Notes: generated by a model from the sequence alone, not told the origin. Shown: positions 26,268 through 35,371, counted from the first letter of the stretch. The stretch: DNA of 64,000 bases from Paenibacillus sp. HGH0039 (GCF_000411255.1 NZ_KE150413.1:486794-550793), one strand, 5' to 3'. Numbers and translations are program-made.

Positions 26268-26906
26268 ATGATAGCATCCTACAGAACGGTACAGAAGCAT
26301 GGAGCCGATGAAATCATCATCAAACGTTCCCGGTTTATCGGTCAGGCGTTGCAGGTTTCGTCCGAGGAGGAAGCGCTTGCTTTTATTGCCGGCGTGAAGA
26401 AAGAACACTCGATGGCGACCCACAATTGCTCCGCTTATATGATCGGGGAACGAAATGAGATTCAGAAACAGTCGGATGACGGGGAGCCGAGCGGCACAGC
26501 CGGCAAGCCGATTCTCGAAGTGATCCGGAATATGGATCTCAAGAACGTGGCCGTGGTCGTCACCCGGTATTTCGGCGGTATTATGCTGGGAGCCGGCGGG
26601 CTGATCAGAGCCTACACGGATGGCGCCGTCGCGGGAATACAGGCCGCGGTGCCCGTTTACAAAGTAAGTCATCAGGAACTGCTCGCTGAAATCGATTATA
26701 CTTGGCTGGGTAAAGTGGAGAATGAGCTGCGGAACCGCAACATGCGGATGGGCGATACGGAATTTACCGACAAGGTTATCCTCCGGTGCTATCCCTTATC
26801 TGCCGAAGCGGATTCTTTCGCCGACTGGTTTACCGATTTGACCCAAGGTCAAGGAAACATCATACGCGGCGAACATACATATATCGAACATAGCGAGCTA
26901 CCCTAA
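26268..26906 (+). CDS. YigZ/IMPACT family protein (YvyE-like)
   Basis: This 212-residue protein has the N-terminal UPF0029/IMPACT domain with HNCSAYMIGER, QSDDGEPSGTAGKPIL and VTRYFGGIMLGAGGLIRAY, followed by a small C-terminal EF-G-like DUF1949 domain. The family is tied to translation and ribosome-associated regulation in other organisms; the exact bacterial role is not established. It is followed 34 nt later by a TetR gene on the same strand. Confidence 0.88.
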   Translation: MIASYRTVQKHGADEIIIKRSRFIGQALQVSSEEEALAFIAGVKKEHSMATHNCSAYMIGERNEIQKQSDDGEPSGTAGKPILEVIRNMDLKNVAVVVTRYFGGIMLGAGGLIRAYTDGAVAGIQAAVPVYKVSHQELLAEIDYTWLGKVENELRNRNMRMGDTEFTDKVILRCYPLSAEADSFADWFTDLTQGQGNIIRGEHTYIEHSELP

Positions 26907-26940
26907 CAATTTCATACACCACCGAAGCGGAGGGATTCTT

Positions 26941-27582
26941 ATGGCGAGGAAGGCAGTCGCTCAGGAACTTAGCAGAGAGCGGATTCTTGAAGAGGCCAGG
27001 GAGTTATTCGTAACTCGCGGTTATCGCGCTTTAACGATGCGAAGCATCGCTAAAGCAATGGGTTACAGCCATGGCGCGTTATACTATCATTTTAGAGAAA
27101 AAGCAGAGCTGTTCAATGCGCTCATTCTGGAGGATTTCGGCATACTTCTGCAGCGGCAGCGGCAAATCATCGTCGAATCCGCTGTTCTCGGGGTTCCCCT
27201 GCTGCAGAAACTGATGATGGAGTTTATCCGGTTCGGGTTGGAGAACCCGCATCACTACGAAATCATGTTTATGATCCGGGACGAGGAGCTGCGCCAGTAC
27301 TCGCGTACCGAGCAGGCGAAATGTTTCGATCTGTTTGCCACGGTCGTACGCCAGGTCATTTCCGGAATGCCGGACAAAGAAGATCAGGAATACCGGCTCC
27401 CATGGAACTTGTTCATGTCCATGCACGGATTCATCTCGCATTCCATTCATTACGGACAGACGTACGAGCTGGTGGAACAGCTTGCCGAAGAGCATGTGCA
27501 GCTGCTGTGCAGCAACATGGTCTCCACGGCGGCCCGTTCCGAATCTTCCAAAGTCAGTCTGGTCAATCACGAATCAGCTTAA
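26941..27582 (+). CDS. TetR/AcrR family transcriptional regulator
   Basis: This 213-residue protein has an N-terminal helix-turn-helix (about 12-58) with [33 protein letters not shown] and the usual Lys that follows. The C-terminal ligand domain is helical and not specific. ATG 26941 has GGAGGGA upstream. No transporter or enzyme gene lies beside it, so its target is unclear. The last 20 nt overlap the end of the convergent YjbQ gene. Confidence 0.88.
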   Translation: MARKAVAQELSRERILEEARELFVTRGYRALTMRSIAKAMGYSHGALYYHFREKAELFNALILEDFGILLQRQRQIIVESAVLGVPLLQKLMMEFIRFGLENPHHYEIMFMIRDEELRQYSRTEQAKCFDLFATVVRQVISGMPDKEDQEYRLPWNLFMSMHGFISHSIHYGQTYELVEQLAEEHVQLLCSNMVSTAARSESSKVSLVNHESA

Positions 27583-27964
27583 CGGTAAACGTACGGCTGC
27601 GGGGCCCGTCAAATTCGCAGAAGTAGATTCCCTGCCAGCGGCCCAGTTGAAGGCGGCCTCCGCGGATAAATACGGTTTGCGAGGCTCCGACGGTCATGGC
27701 TTTCAGATGAGCGGCCGTATTGCCTTCCGCATGACGGTCGCGCGGGTGCTCCCAGGGAAACACTTCATCCAGGCGCATGAGTACATCTCTTTTTACATCG
27801 GGATCGGCATTTTCGTTGATCGTAATTCCTGCCGTCGTATGAGGGCAGTATACAATGGCGGTGCCGTCTTCCAGACTGCTCTCCTGAACCAGCCTAGCCA
27901 CGATGTCTGTAATTTCAACCATTTCGTCCCGTCTGCGGGTAACAAGATCGTAGGTATGCAGCAT
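27563..27964 (-). CDS. YjbQ/UPF0047 family protein
   Basis: This 133-residue single-domain protein shows the family pattern [19 protein letters not shown] near residue 40, then [12 protein letters not shown] near 80 and [17 protein letters not shown] near 110; the His residues cluster at a metal-like site. Some members have thiamin-phosphate synthase activity in vitro, but the physiological role is open. ATG 27964 is selected because AAGGAGGA lies just before it; a frame extending to 28120 has no such signal. It converges on TetR with a 20-nt overlap. Confidence 0.85.
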   Translation of the reverse strand: MLHTYDLVTRRRDEMVEITDIVARLVQESSLEDGTAIVYCPHTTAGITINENADPDVKRDVLMRLDEVFPWEHPRDRHAEGNTAAHLKAMTVGASQTVFIRGGRLQLGRWQGIYFCEFDGPRSRTFTVKLIRD

Positions 27965-28168
27965 AAGCGAATTTCCTCCTTGCGGCTTTTGTAACCAGCG
28001 TGCAATAAGGGTTGGAGGCCTAGGAAGCCGAACAGGCTGCGTATCCTCTTGTATGCGCGGCGTGGTCAAGCCCGGGCTTGGGTCAGATTCTATCGTAACG
28101 GACGGGATTTCCGGTGTCAAAACGTGTTACAATAAAAGCATAACCGGATAACGAGAGGATGAAACGCA

Positions 28169-28393
28169 TTGGATTTGGCGGTATGGTCGGAACGGAATGT
28201 AGAGTATATGTTCGACGAAATCAAAACCAAACTGAGAATGGCGACAGGCGGATCGATTAAAGCGTCCAACTTTAGCCAGGAACAATATGAAGATCTTAAG
28301 GATCTGTACGATCTGGTGATGAGCAAACCCAATTTCAGCATTAGCGAAATTGACGCGATCACAACGGAACTGGGCAAGCTTCGCAAGGCCTGA
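28169..28393 (+). CDS. DUF1128 family protein (YfkK-like)
   Basis: This 74-residue acidic, helical protein matches the DUF1128/YfkK family of Bacilli: ERNVEYMFDEIKTKLRMATG at the start and YEDLKDLYDLVMSKPNFS in the middle. Function unknown. The start is TTG 28169 preceded by GAGAGG. A terminator follows 20 nt after the stop. Confidence 0.82.
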   Translation: MDLAVWSERNVEYMFDEIKTKLRMATGGSIKASNFSQEQYEDLKDLYDLVMSKPNFSISEIDAITTELGKLRKA

Positions 28394-28412
28394 AGCCTGC
28401 TTACCCTTTTGT

Positions 28413-28463
28413 GAAAAGCCTTTCTGCATGGAGATGGATTCTTCCGGCAGGGGGCTTTTTTCT
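28413..28463 (+). terminator. Rho-independent terminator
   Basis: AAAAGCCtttCTGC pairs with GCAGgGGGCTTTTTT across a long loop, ending in T-rich sequence. Confidence 0.55.
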
Positions 28464-28631
28464 ATGAAAAAAAGACACCTTCCTTCTGCTTGCACTCCTC
28501 GCACTCTCTTGGAAAGAATACCTTGACCCAATAAAACAGGGAGAAGGGACAGCTATCCAATCGGGCCGTTAGCTGGCCGCATATGGTGTAAGGTAGCATG
28601 CATGATTCGCTGAAAAGGGAGGTATTACGGT

Positions 28632-28910
28632 ATGAGTTCCACACTTCGTAATGACGCGTCCAAACTAGTTGGTCAGAACATCGTGGCCGTTCGCAAGGAT
28701 GGTTCCATGGTCAGAGGCAAACTGGTACGTATTCAAGGTGACCAGCTGATTCTCGAGCCTCAAGAGGGAACCGCTCAAACAAAAGCGTTCGTTCCTCTCG
28801 TCTTGTTCGATTTGCTTGCCATCGGCACATCCCCGTTTGTCAACGGATTCGGTTTCGGCGGCGGTTTCGGTTACGGCGGCGGTTTTGGCGGCCCCGGATT
28901 TTTCTGGTAA
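28632..28910 (+). CDS. Small protein with LSm/SH3-like core and Gly/Phe-rich tail
   Basis: This 92-residue protein has an N-terminal segment (LVGQNIVAVRKDGSMVRGKL, VRIQGDQLILEPQEG) that looks like a small beta-barrel of LSm or SH3 type, then a hydrophobic stretch and a tail of repeated GFGGG/GYGGG units ending in W. Similar Gly-rich small proteins occur in spore-forming Firmicutes. AAAAGGGAGG precedes ATG 28632. A weak TTGGAA-17-TAAAAC promoter lies at 28509-28537. Function unknown; a spore or envelope role is a guess. Confidence 0.62.
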   Translation: MSSTLRNDASKLVGQNIVAVRKDGSMVRGKLVRIQGDQLILEPQEGTAQTKAFVPLVLFDLLAIGTSPFVNGFGFGGGFGYGGGFGGPGFFW

Positions 28911-28923
28911 GAGCGAGACAGTA

Positions 28924-28957
28924 CAACAGGTTCCGGTTACGGGACCTGTTTTTTTTA
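28924..28957 (+). terminator. Rho-independent terminator
   Basis: AACAGGT pairs with ACCTGTT across TCCGGTTACGGG (which itself can pair), followed by eight T. Confidence 0.75.
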
Positions 28958-29069
28958 GTTGCGGGCGGGCTTGACCCAACACTAAAGGTACGGCTCCGGA
29001 ATAGTCTGGTGTGTATAAGGCGGCGGGATACGCTGCGTTTCTTGAAACAAGCGGAAAGAGGGGAAGAAG

Positions 29070-29756
29070 ATGAGCGGAGGAAAGAGCGAGTTCGACTATG
29101 AAAAAGAGTGGGAACGGAAATTCGGATTTCGTTCCGGTGAGATTCCTTCGTTTTCCTCCATTTTTGGAGGCGGGGAGACTTTATTTACCGAGCTGTCCAA
29201 ACGGATTTCAGAAGACCCGGAAAACACGGTGTGGCTGGACCAATGGCTGGATAAGCTCCTCCGGGAGGCAATGCCGGGCTACCGGATTCCGGAGTGGATG
29301 GGAACCGATTGGGAAAACGAACCGGCCGGGGGTCCGGCGGACCAGAGCGCGCAGGGAGGCACTCCGCCGCGCGGCGGGGAGAAACGCCGGGCGAGCGGAG
29401 ATCAGCCTGCCGTCGCCCAGCTTCCCGCGGCCAATCTCTTTTCCGGCCGAAAGCCGGTTAAAGGCCTCGCTGCGGGAAGCAAGAAGCGGCAAACCGCCAA
29501 GGTCAAGGCGGCGGAGCCTTTTGCCTATTCGATAACCGAGGGCGCGGGCGGGCTGATGGTTATCGTGCAGCAGCCTTCGGGGATACGCCCGGGAGAGATT
29601 GAACTGGCGGCGGACAGGTCGAGCATCCGCCTTAGCGGCAACCGGATTGGCGGGAAGCAGATCATTCGCCTGTTCAGGCCTATCCGGCCGGGTTCATGCC
29701 GGATGACCCGCGAAGACGGCTGTCTGGTCATCCGGGCCGATTTGGCCCGCCGGTGA
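29070..29756 (+). CDS. Hypothetical protein with a diverged alpha-crystallin-like C-terminus
   Basis: This 228-residue protein has three parts: an acidic, Trp-containing N-terminal region (1-85, EKEWERKFGF, DQWLDKLLREA), a low-complexity Gly/Ala/Lys linker (86-150), and a C-terminal beta-rich domain (150-228). The last part (PGEIELAADRSSIRLSGNR, then SCRMTREDGCLVIRADL) has the order of strands seen in Hsp20/alpha-crystallin domains, but is short and lacks the C-terminal IXI motif. AGAGGGGAAG precedes ATG 29070. A spore-associated role is possible given the SASP gene next door; not shown. Confidence 0.55.
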   Translation: MSGGKSEFDYEKEWERKFGFRSGEIPSFSSIFGGGETLFTELSKRISEDPENTVWLDQWLDKLLREAMPGYRIPEWMGTDWENEPAGGPADQSAQGGTPPRGGEKRRASGDQPAVAQLPAANLFSGRKPVKGLAAGSKKRQTAKVKAAEPFAYSITEGAGGLMVIVQQPSGIRPGEIELAADRSSIRLSGNRIGGKQIIRLFRPIRPGSCRMTREDGCLVIRADLARR

Positions 29757-29846
29757 CGGATGGATTCGCGGTTTTATGCTCCTCCGCGCAGAGCGGCTGC
29801 ACTTGCGGGCAGTCAACCTTGCAGGGGGCGTTCCGGCGTTCCGGGA

Positions 29847-30137
29847 TCACTTCGGTCCGCTGCGTTCCGCCAGCTGCTTCTGCGCCATCCGGACAAGCTC
29901 CCGCACCATGCGGCCGCCGATTTCGCCGCCGATTTTACCGGCATCCTCGGTGCGAAGCTGACCGTTGTTGCCCGGCTCCAGAGGCACTCCAAGGGTGCGG
30001 GCGACTTCGTATTTAACCAGGTTCGGCTGATCGTCGGACACGTTGTAACCCGCGTCCCTCATAACCTGGCTCTTGAACTTATCCAGACTGCGCTCGCTTC
30101 CGGGAACAGCGGCTCTGCGGCTTCGTCTTCTTGCCAT
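29847..30137 (-). CDS. Alpha/beta-type small acid-soluble spore protein
   Basis: This 96-residue protein has the SASP core: LDKFKSQVMRDAGY near residue 20, LVKYEVARTLGVPL near 40 and EDAGKIGGEIGGRMVREL near 65. Known role: coats DNA in dormant spores and protects it from UV and heat. The N-terminus is longer and more basic (MARRRSRRAAVPGS) than in short SspA-like members. ATG 30137 has AGGAGGTGAT upstream. It supports a spore-forming host. Expression in the forespore under sigma-G is expected from family knowledge; I did not identify a sigma-G promoter. Confidence 0.85.
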   Translation of the reverse strand: MARRRSRRAAVPGSERSLDKFKSQVMRDAGYNVSDDQPNLVKYEVARTLGVPLEPGNNGQLRTEDAGKIGGEIGGRMVRELVRMAQKQLAERSGPK

Positions 30138-30248
30138 GCTATCACCTCCTGCGGTTAGGATGCCCAAGAGTTCCCGGAGTATCAAGGGGTCAGCGGTATC
30201 CGGTCCGGTAAGATAGTCATAAGCCTCGGAGCCTGAGGCAGCCCGTAT

Positions 30249-30283
30249 AGAAAAACACCGTGCGCAGTAAGCACACGGTGTGA
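30249..30283 (-). terminator. Terminator for the GT2 gene (minus strand)
   Basis: ACACCGTG and CACGGTGT form a perfect 8-bp stem; on the minus strand it is followed by TTTTTCT. It lies 140 nt after the GT2 stop. Confidence 0.6.
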
Positions 30284-30422
30284 TGACAAGACTAGGGGCA
30301 TAAGGCTCGCAGCGCAGAGGTAAGCCCCGTGCTGAAGCTGGCCGTCAGGATATCCCGTCCCGGGATTCCGGCAAAAGGGCGAATGCCCATAATTTCACGG
30401 AAAACCGGTTCCCGTCTAAAAA

Positions 30423-31439
30423 CTAACGCCTCGCTCGTCCCGCTCCTACCGGAATTCGGTCAAAGTCTGCCGGATCTGCATAGTCTTGCTGCGCCGGGAT
30501 TGACTTTTCGATGAGATACAAGGGACGTTGTTTGACCTCCCGGTAGATTTTGCCGATATATTCTCCGATCAGCCCCAGGGCAAGAAGCTGCACTCCGCCG
30601 ATAAACCAGACGGATAAAATAAGAGAAGTCCAACCGGAAGCCGTCGTTCCCCATAATTTAGAAATGATGGCGTAAGCGCCGGCGAACACGCTGAAGATGG
30701 AAAGCAGAAATCCCGTGATCGTCACCATGCGGATCGGTTTGACACTGAAGGACGTAATCCCGTCCAGTGCAAAAGACAGCATTTTGCGCAGCGGATACTT
30801 CGATTCCCCGGCAAAACGTTCTTTCCTCTCGTACATGACCTCGGCCGTACGCAGTCCCAGGAGCGGGACAATCCCCCTCAGAAACACATTGACTTCCTTA
30901 TAGCGTGACAAATAATCCAGCGCGCGTTTGCTCATAAGCCGGTAATCCGCATGATTGTTCTTAATCTGGACGCCCAGACGTAGCATTAATTTATAGAAGG
31001 ATTCGGCGGTCGTTTTTTTGAACCAGGTGTCGGTCGTCCGGTCGCTGCGGATTCCGTAAACGATCTCGGCCCCCTCCAGATACTTAAGTACAAATTCGCG
31101 TATCGCGTCCGTATCGTCCTGCAGATCCGCATCGATGGAAATCACGATGTCCGATGTATGCCGCGCCGTCATCAAACCTGCAAGCAGGGCATTCTGATGG
31201 CCCGCATTCCGTGCGAGCTTAACGCCTGTTACATAGTCATGGGAACGGCTGTATTGATCGATAAGCTCCCAGGTCCGGTCTTTGCTGCCGTCATCGACAA
31301 GAAGCATCACACTTTCTCTTGCGACAAGCTTTTCTTGGATGAGGCGGTCCAGAACCGCGCTTAACCGGCTTACCGTTTCCGGGAGAACTTCTTCTTCGTT
31401 ATAGCAAGGCACCACGATTGTTAAAATAGGGCTCGACAT
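30423..31439 (-). CDS. Glycosyltransferase family 2 (GtrB/CsbB-like)
   Basis: This 338-residue protein has a cytoplasmic GT-A domain and two C-terminal TM helices (about 232-255 and 268-290). Motifs are VVPCYNEEEVLPET, LLVDDGSKDRT, SIDADLQDD (DXD) and ADYRLMSKRALDYL. This family makes undecaprenyl-phosphate-linked monosaccharides, later used to decorate envelope polymers. The start is ATG 31439. No GtrA flippase or acceptor transferase lies beside it. Likely monocistronic. Confidence 0.86.
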   Translation of the reverse strand: MSSPILTIVVPCYNEEEVLPETVSRLSAVLDRLIQEKLVARESVMLLVDDGSKDRTWELIDQYSRSHDYVTGVKLARNAGHQNALLAGLMTARHTSDIVISIDADLQDDTDAIREFVLKYLEGAEIVYGIRSDRTTDTWFKKTTAESFYKLMLRLGVQIKNNHADYRLMSKRALDYLSRYKEVNVFLRGIVPLLGLRTAEVMYERKERFAGESKYPLRKMLSFALDGITSFSVKPIRMVTITGFLLSIFSVFAGAYAIISKLWGTTASGWTSLILSVWFIGGVQLLALGLIGEYIGKIYREVKQRPLYLIEKSIPAQQDYADPADFDRIPVGAGRARR

Positions 31440-31579
31440 CCTGTAAAATCTTCCTTTCTTATCCTGGACTGGACATTGCTGCTTCCCACCGGATTATTCT
31501 TATTGTAAACAAGCACGGTCGGTTAAAGCAATTGCCTTCTCGTCGGAATTTGTAAAAATCAGGCGATTTTATTTCTACA

Positions 31580-31594
31580 TTAAAATCATTATAA
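31580..31594 (+). promoter_or_regulatory. Candidate PerR box upstream of catalase
   Basis: The 15-mer TTAAAATCATTATAA matches TTATAATNATTATAA at all specified positions except one. It lies just upstream of the -35 element of the catalase promoter. Confidence 0.55.
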
Positions 31595-31610
31595 TTTTAT
31601 AGTCATTCTA

Positions 31611-31640
31611 TTGACGAAGACAAGAAGACGATGCTATACT
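31611..31640 (+). promoter_or_regulatory. Sigma-A promoter of the catalase gene
   Basis: TTGACG (31611-31616), 18 bp, TATACT (31635-31640); predicted start of transcription near 31647. Confidence 0.7.
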
Positions 31641-31648
31641 ACCGTCAT

Positions 31649-31685
31649 GACATTGATAATCATTTTCATATAATAATAATTATAA
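31649..31685 (+). promoter_or_regulatory. Fur-like box and second PerR-like box in the catalase leader
   Basis: GACATTGATAATCATTTTC (31649-31667) matches the 19-bp Fur consensus at 16 positions. TAATAATAATTATAA (31671-31685) matches the PerR consensus except for one specified position and ends next to the ribosome site. Both would block transcription or elongation when bound. Confidence 0.5.
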
Positions 31686-31696
31686 AGAGGTGCAGA

Positions 31697-33196
31697 ATGA
31701 ATCCACATCGTCCTTATCTCACAACAAATCAAGGCACGCCCGTTGCCGACAACCAGAATTCAAAGACAGCCGGTACTCACGGCCCGACGCTGCTCGAAGA
31801 TTATCACCTTTTGGAGAAACTGGCTCATTTTGACCGCGAGCGTATTCCGGAGCGTGTCGTGCACGCGCGGGGTGCGGGGGCGTTCGGAGTATTCCGGCCT
31901 TATGCCAGTATGAGCGAGTATACGAAAGCCACTTTTCTGCAAGACCCTTCCATTGAAACGAAAGTGCTTGTCCGCTTCTCGACGGTTATTCATCCGAGCG
32001 GATCGCCGGAGACGCTTCGTGACCCCCGCGGCTTTGCGGTTAAGTTCTACACGTCCGAAGGAAATTATGACCTCGTCGGCAACAATTTGCCCGTATTCTT
32101 TATCCGCGATGCGCTGAAATTCCCGGACATGGTTCACTCGCTGAAGCCGGCTCCGCATACAAATGTTCAAACGCCAAATCACTTGTGGGATTTCATGTCG
32201 CTTTCTCCCGAATCGACCCACATGCTGACCTGGGTCTTCTCCGACCGAGGCACTCCCGCCAACTACCGGGAAATGGACGGATTCGGGGTGCATGCCTTCA
32301 AATGGGTAAACGCGGAAAGCAAGGTCGTTTACGTCAAATACACCTGGAAATCGCTCCAAGGTGTCCGTTCCTTAAGCCGCAAAGAAGCGGAGGAGCAAGG
32401 AGGCCGCGACCACAATCACGCGACGCGCGATTTGTATGACGCTATCGAGGCGGGCAATTATCCGGAATGGGAGCTGAATGTGCAAATCCTGGAACCGGAG
32501 CGTTTGGATCAGTTCAGTTTCGATCCCCTCGATCCGACGAAGGAGTGGCCGGAAGATCTTGTTCCGTTCGTTAAAGTAGGACGAATGACCTTGAACGAGA
32601 ATCCTAAAAATTTCTTCGCCGAAGTCGAGCAGTCGGCTTTTGCGCCAAGCGTGCTTGTGCCGGGGATCGAACCCTCCGAAGACAAACTTCTGCAGGGCCG
32701 TCTGTTCTCCTACCCGGATACACAGCGCCACCGGCTGGGACCGAACTATATGCAGATTCCGGTAAACTGCCCTTATGCGCCGGTCCGCAATTATCAGCGG
32801 GACGGTCAAATGGCGGTTCGCCAGGACCATTCGCCGATCAATTACGAGCCGAATTCCTACGACCATTCGCCGAAAGAAGCGGGAAGCACCTATGCGGAGA
32901 GCGAGAATCCGCTGACGGGCTCCACTACACGCCGCAAAATCGAGAAAACGGATGATTTCACGCAGGCAGGCGAGCGTTACCGCCGGATTACGCCGGAAGA
33001 ACGCGCTAACCTGATCGATAACCTCGTGAACGACCTCAAACAAACGGACATGCAAATCCAGCTTCGCGCCGTCTGCAATTTCTTCCGTGCCGATGTGGAA
33101 TACGGGACACGGCTTGCGGAAGGGCTTGGAATCGATCTCAGCGGTTTTATTCCGCAGGGAGCGGGTTCCGGTTCCGGACAAATGCCTCCGCGTTAA
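31697..33196 (+). CDS. katA: Catalase (monofunctional, haem)
   Basis: This 499-residue enzyme breaks down hydrogen peroxide. The distal His lies in ERVVHARGAGAFGVF near residue 50, the catalytic Asn region in GNNLPVFFIRDALKFPD near 125, and the proximal haem-ligand Tyr in RLFSYPDTQRHRLGPNY near 335. Length suits clade-3 small-subunit catalases. ATG 31697 has AAAGAGGTG 5 nt upstream. The promoter region has two PerR-like boxes and one Fur-like box, so induction by peroxide and possibly by iron state is expected. Confidence 0.95.
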   Translation: MNPHRPYLTTNQGTPVADNQNSKTAGTHGPTLLEDYHLLEKLAHFDRERIPERVVHARGAGAFGVFRPYASMSEYTKATFLQDPSIETKVLVRFSTVIHPSGSPETLRDPRGFAVKFYTSEGNYDLVGNNLPVFFIRDALKFPDMVHSLKPAPHTNVQTPNHLWDFMSLSPESTHMLTWVFSDRGTPANYREMDGFGVHAFKWVNAESKVVYVKYTWKSLQGVRSLSRKEAEEQGGRDHNHATRDLYDAIEAGNYPEWELNVQILEPERLDQFSFDPLDPTKEWPEDLVPFVKVGRMTLNENPKNFFAEVEQSAFAPSVLVPGIEPSEDKLLQGRLFSYPDTQRHRLGPNYMQIPVNCPYAPVRNYQRDGQMAVRQDHSPINYEPNSYDHSPKEAGSTYAESENPLTGSTTRRKIEKTDDFTQAGERYRRITPEERANLIDNLVNDLKQTDMQIQLRAVCNFFRADVEYGTRLAEGLGIDLSGFIPQGAGSGSGQMPPR

Positions 33197-33445
33197 TTTG
33201 TCACGGGTAAGAGCCTGGGAAAAGCAGCGCGGCAATGTTCTTCGACAGTATCGGGTTAAGCGGCCCGCCGCCATGCAGAAGGAATTCCCCCCTTCCCGCA
33301 TGGTGTCACGGCGCCCGCTTTCGCGGATGGTCGAAGGGCACCGGCCGCTCTATCGTTTCCGGCGCGAGGTTTTTAAGATAGATGGCCCTGTGGTCCATCG
33401 GCTCGAGCAAGGATGCCGTAGGCCGTGTCTTCAAGGGCCGGAACC

Positions 33446-33486
33446 AAAAAAGCCTTCTTTCCGACAAGGAAAGAAGGCTTTTTTTC
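33446..33486. terminator. Bidirectional terminator between katA and the kinase locus
   Basis: AAAAAAGCCTTCTTTcc pairs with ggAAAGAAGGCTTTTTTT around a 5-nt loop. It can end both katA and the minus-strand kinase transcript. The 250 nt between the katA stop and this hairpin show no supported gene. Confidence 0.8.
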
Positions 33487-33493
33487 TCTGAGC

Positions 33494-33660
33494 TCAGCCG
33501 GGCCTGATGCTGCATTGCTTCACCGGCATCATGAGCGCGTGGTTATCGGCCGGCTTCGTGATGTAGTCCGTTGCCCCGGCTTCGATGCAGGCTTCCCGGT
33601 CGCCGGGAAGGGACCGGGCGCTCAGAGCGACGATCGGTTGCTTCCCTCCGGAAGCGGAGA
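33494..33660 (-). pseudogene. Remnant of a response-regulator receiver domain
   Basis: In a frame different from that of the kinase, the minus strand reads [17 protein letters not shown], then [18 protein letters not shown], and stops at 33494. This is the second half of a receiver domain: the conserved Ser/Thr in ALSA and the Lys in TKP are both present. The first half, with the phospho-acceptor Asp, is missing. The kinase frame runs into this region out of register and stops at 33622. The simplest reading is a hybrid kinase that lost part of its receiver through deletion and frameshift. Confidence 0.65.
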
Positions 33661-35154
33661 AGAAAGCGGCGTAAGCCGGGGAAGCTTGGCGTCGTCCGCG
33701 AGCTGCCGAAGCTCCTGCTCCTGACCGCTCAAGCTGCTGGAAGGAAGGAGGAGGGTAAACGTGCTTCCGGTTCCCTCTTCACTGGCCAGCCGGATTTCTC
33801 CGCCCAGCAGCCGGGCAAACTGGCGTGAAATAGAAAGGCCGAGTCCGGTTCCGCCGAATTTGCGGCTGGTCGTGCCGTCCGCCTGGTAGAAGGCCTCGAA
33901 GATCTGCTCCCGCTTGTCCGCCCGGATGCCGATGCCGGTATCCCGGATGGCGGCGGCGGGATGCTGAATGCCTTCGGCGTCCATTTCAACGTAAAAGGTA
34001 AGCGTAACACCGCCCCGCTGGGTAAATTTGAACGCGTTGGACAACAGATTTTTCAAAATCTGCTGAAGCCGCTGTTCGTCCGTATGAATGATGTCGGGAA
34101 CGCCGGTTGAACGGATGTGAAAGTACAAGCCCTTCTGGGCGGCAACGGGTTCGAACGTGCGGGTCATCGCTTCGACGACTTCGCTGACGTTCACTTCTCC
34201 CGGCATGATGGACATATGTCCCGCTTCGATTTTGGACAAATCCAGAATATCGTTAATCAGCGTAAGCAGATCCTGGCCGGAGCTGTGAATAATCCCGGCA
34301 AATTCAATCTCTTCTTCCGAAAGCGTCCCGTTCTGATTTTCGGCCAGGAACTGGGACAGAATCAGCATGCTGTTCAGCGGGGTCCGGAGCTCGTGAGACA
34401 TGTTCGCCAGAAATTCGGATTTGTAACGGGAAGCGGCCACCAGTTCTTCGTTTTTCACTTCCAGCTCGTCGTGAATTTGTTGAAGCTCCGCGGTTCTTTC
34501 TTCGGCCAGCCGGAACTGTTCGGCCAATTCCCGATTGGTCTTGTTCAGCGCTTCCCGCCGGAGAAAATCCGCTTTGAAATCGTGCAGGATGAATGTAAAG
34601 AAAAAGCTGAAAAACAGGCCCGCCGTACCGGACAGCGGAGCAAGCTCGATCAGATACGTAGCGACCGGATATACCCCGAGAATCGCGATGTCCGCCACGT
34701 TGAACAGATTTACGATAAGAATCAGCAGCAAAATCCGGGCGGTCTGACGCAGAGAGGTGCGTTTGAGCAGCTCGCTGGTCAGCGCGGTTACGACGCCGAG
34801 GATGACCATATTGCCGAAGCCCGCCCAAGCGGCGTGGTTCAAGCCGAACGATAAGCGCGTCAGTCCGATTCCGATTCCGATGAGCATAATGTGGGAGGGA
34901 CGCGACAGGAACAGGGGAGCCGCCAGGATAGGAACGAATCTTAAATCGAAGATGACTGTCGGGGTCAGCCGGGCTCCGTACATCATGGAGAGCCAGCCCG
35001 CCGCTATCGAAAGCAGGATGTACAGCACTTTCATCCAGTTGACGGGGACCCGGTACAAAACATATTTGTAAGCCAGACTGCCTAAATAAGTAAATGTGAG
35101 CAAGGTGCTTATATTGGCAAAAAACGATTTGAAATAGTCCCCTATATTATCCAT
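33622..35154 (-). CDS. Sensor histidine kinase with 5TM-LYT sensor domain
   Basis: This 510-residue membrane kinase has an N-terminal 5TM-LYT-type sensor (about 35-190, with [20 protein letters not shown]), a coiled coil (about 200-240), a HisKA domain with His254 in [13 protein letters not shown], and an ATPase domain with [18 protein letters not shown] and [18 protein letters not shown] precedes ATG 35154. No response regulator gene lies nearby. Its C-terminus after the ATPase domain (from about 470) is a short frame-shifted tail ending within a receiver-domain remnant. The kinase core is intact, so it may still act through another receiver. Ligand unknown. Confidence 0.85.
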   Translation of the reverse strand: MDNIGDYFKSFFANISTLLTFTYLGSLAYKYVLYRVPVNWMKVLYILLSIAAGWLSMMYGARLTPTVIFDLRFVPILAAPLFLSRPSHIMLIGIGIGLTRLSFGLNHAAWAGFGNMVILGVVTALTSELLKRTSLRQTARILLLILIVNLFNVADIAILGVYPVATYLIELAPLSGTAGLFFSFFFTFILHDFKADFLRREALNKTNRELAEQFRLAEERTAELQQIHDELEVKNEELVAASRYKSEFLANMSHELRTPLNSMLILSQFLAENQNGTLSEEEIEFAGIIHSSGQDLLTLINDILDLSKIEAGHMSIMPGEVNVSEVVEAMTRTFEPVAAQKGLYFHIRSTGVPDIIHTDEQRLQQILKNLLSNAFKFTQRGGVTLTFYVEMDAEGIQHPAAAIRDTGIGIRADKREQIFEAFYQADGTTSRKFGGTGLGLSISRQFARLLGGEIRLASEEGTGSTFTLLLPSSSLSGQEQELRQLADDAKLPRLTPLSSPLPEGSNRSSL

Positions 35155-35244
35155 TTATTTCCCTTCCCATTCCGAAAGCCCTTCAACCCAGCTCCAATTA
35201 GATGTTCTTTCCTAGTATACCAAAGTTATCGGCATCCCATCGGC

Positions 35245-35272
35245 AGAAAAAAAGACCCCCAAGGGGTCTTTA
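35245..35272 (-). terminator. Terminator of the que operon (minus strand)
   Basis: AAAGACCCC and GGGGTCTTT form a 9-bp stem with a 2-nt loop; the minus strand continues with TTTTTTC. It lies 100 nt after the queF stop. Confidence 0.7.
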
Positions 35273-35371
35273 GGCATATCGGCGGGCGATACGTTGAAAA
35301 TACCGGAACTTATTTTCGGTCAGGTACGGGTATGGGCTAAGCCGTTTATAGCCGGTTAAAGGGTCGGCGGC

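Noticed and set aside
33306-33515. Minus-strand frame between katA and the kinase terminator
   Set aside because: Starts inside the terminator and has no ribosome site or known domain.
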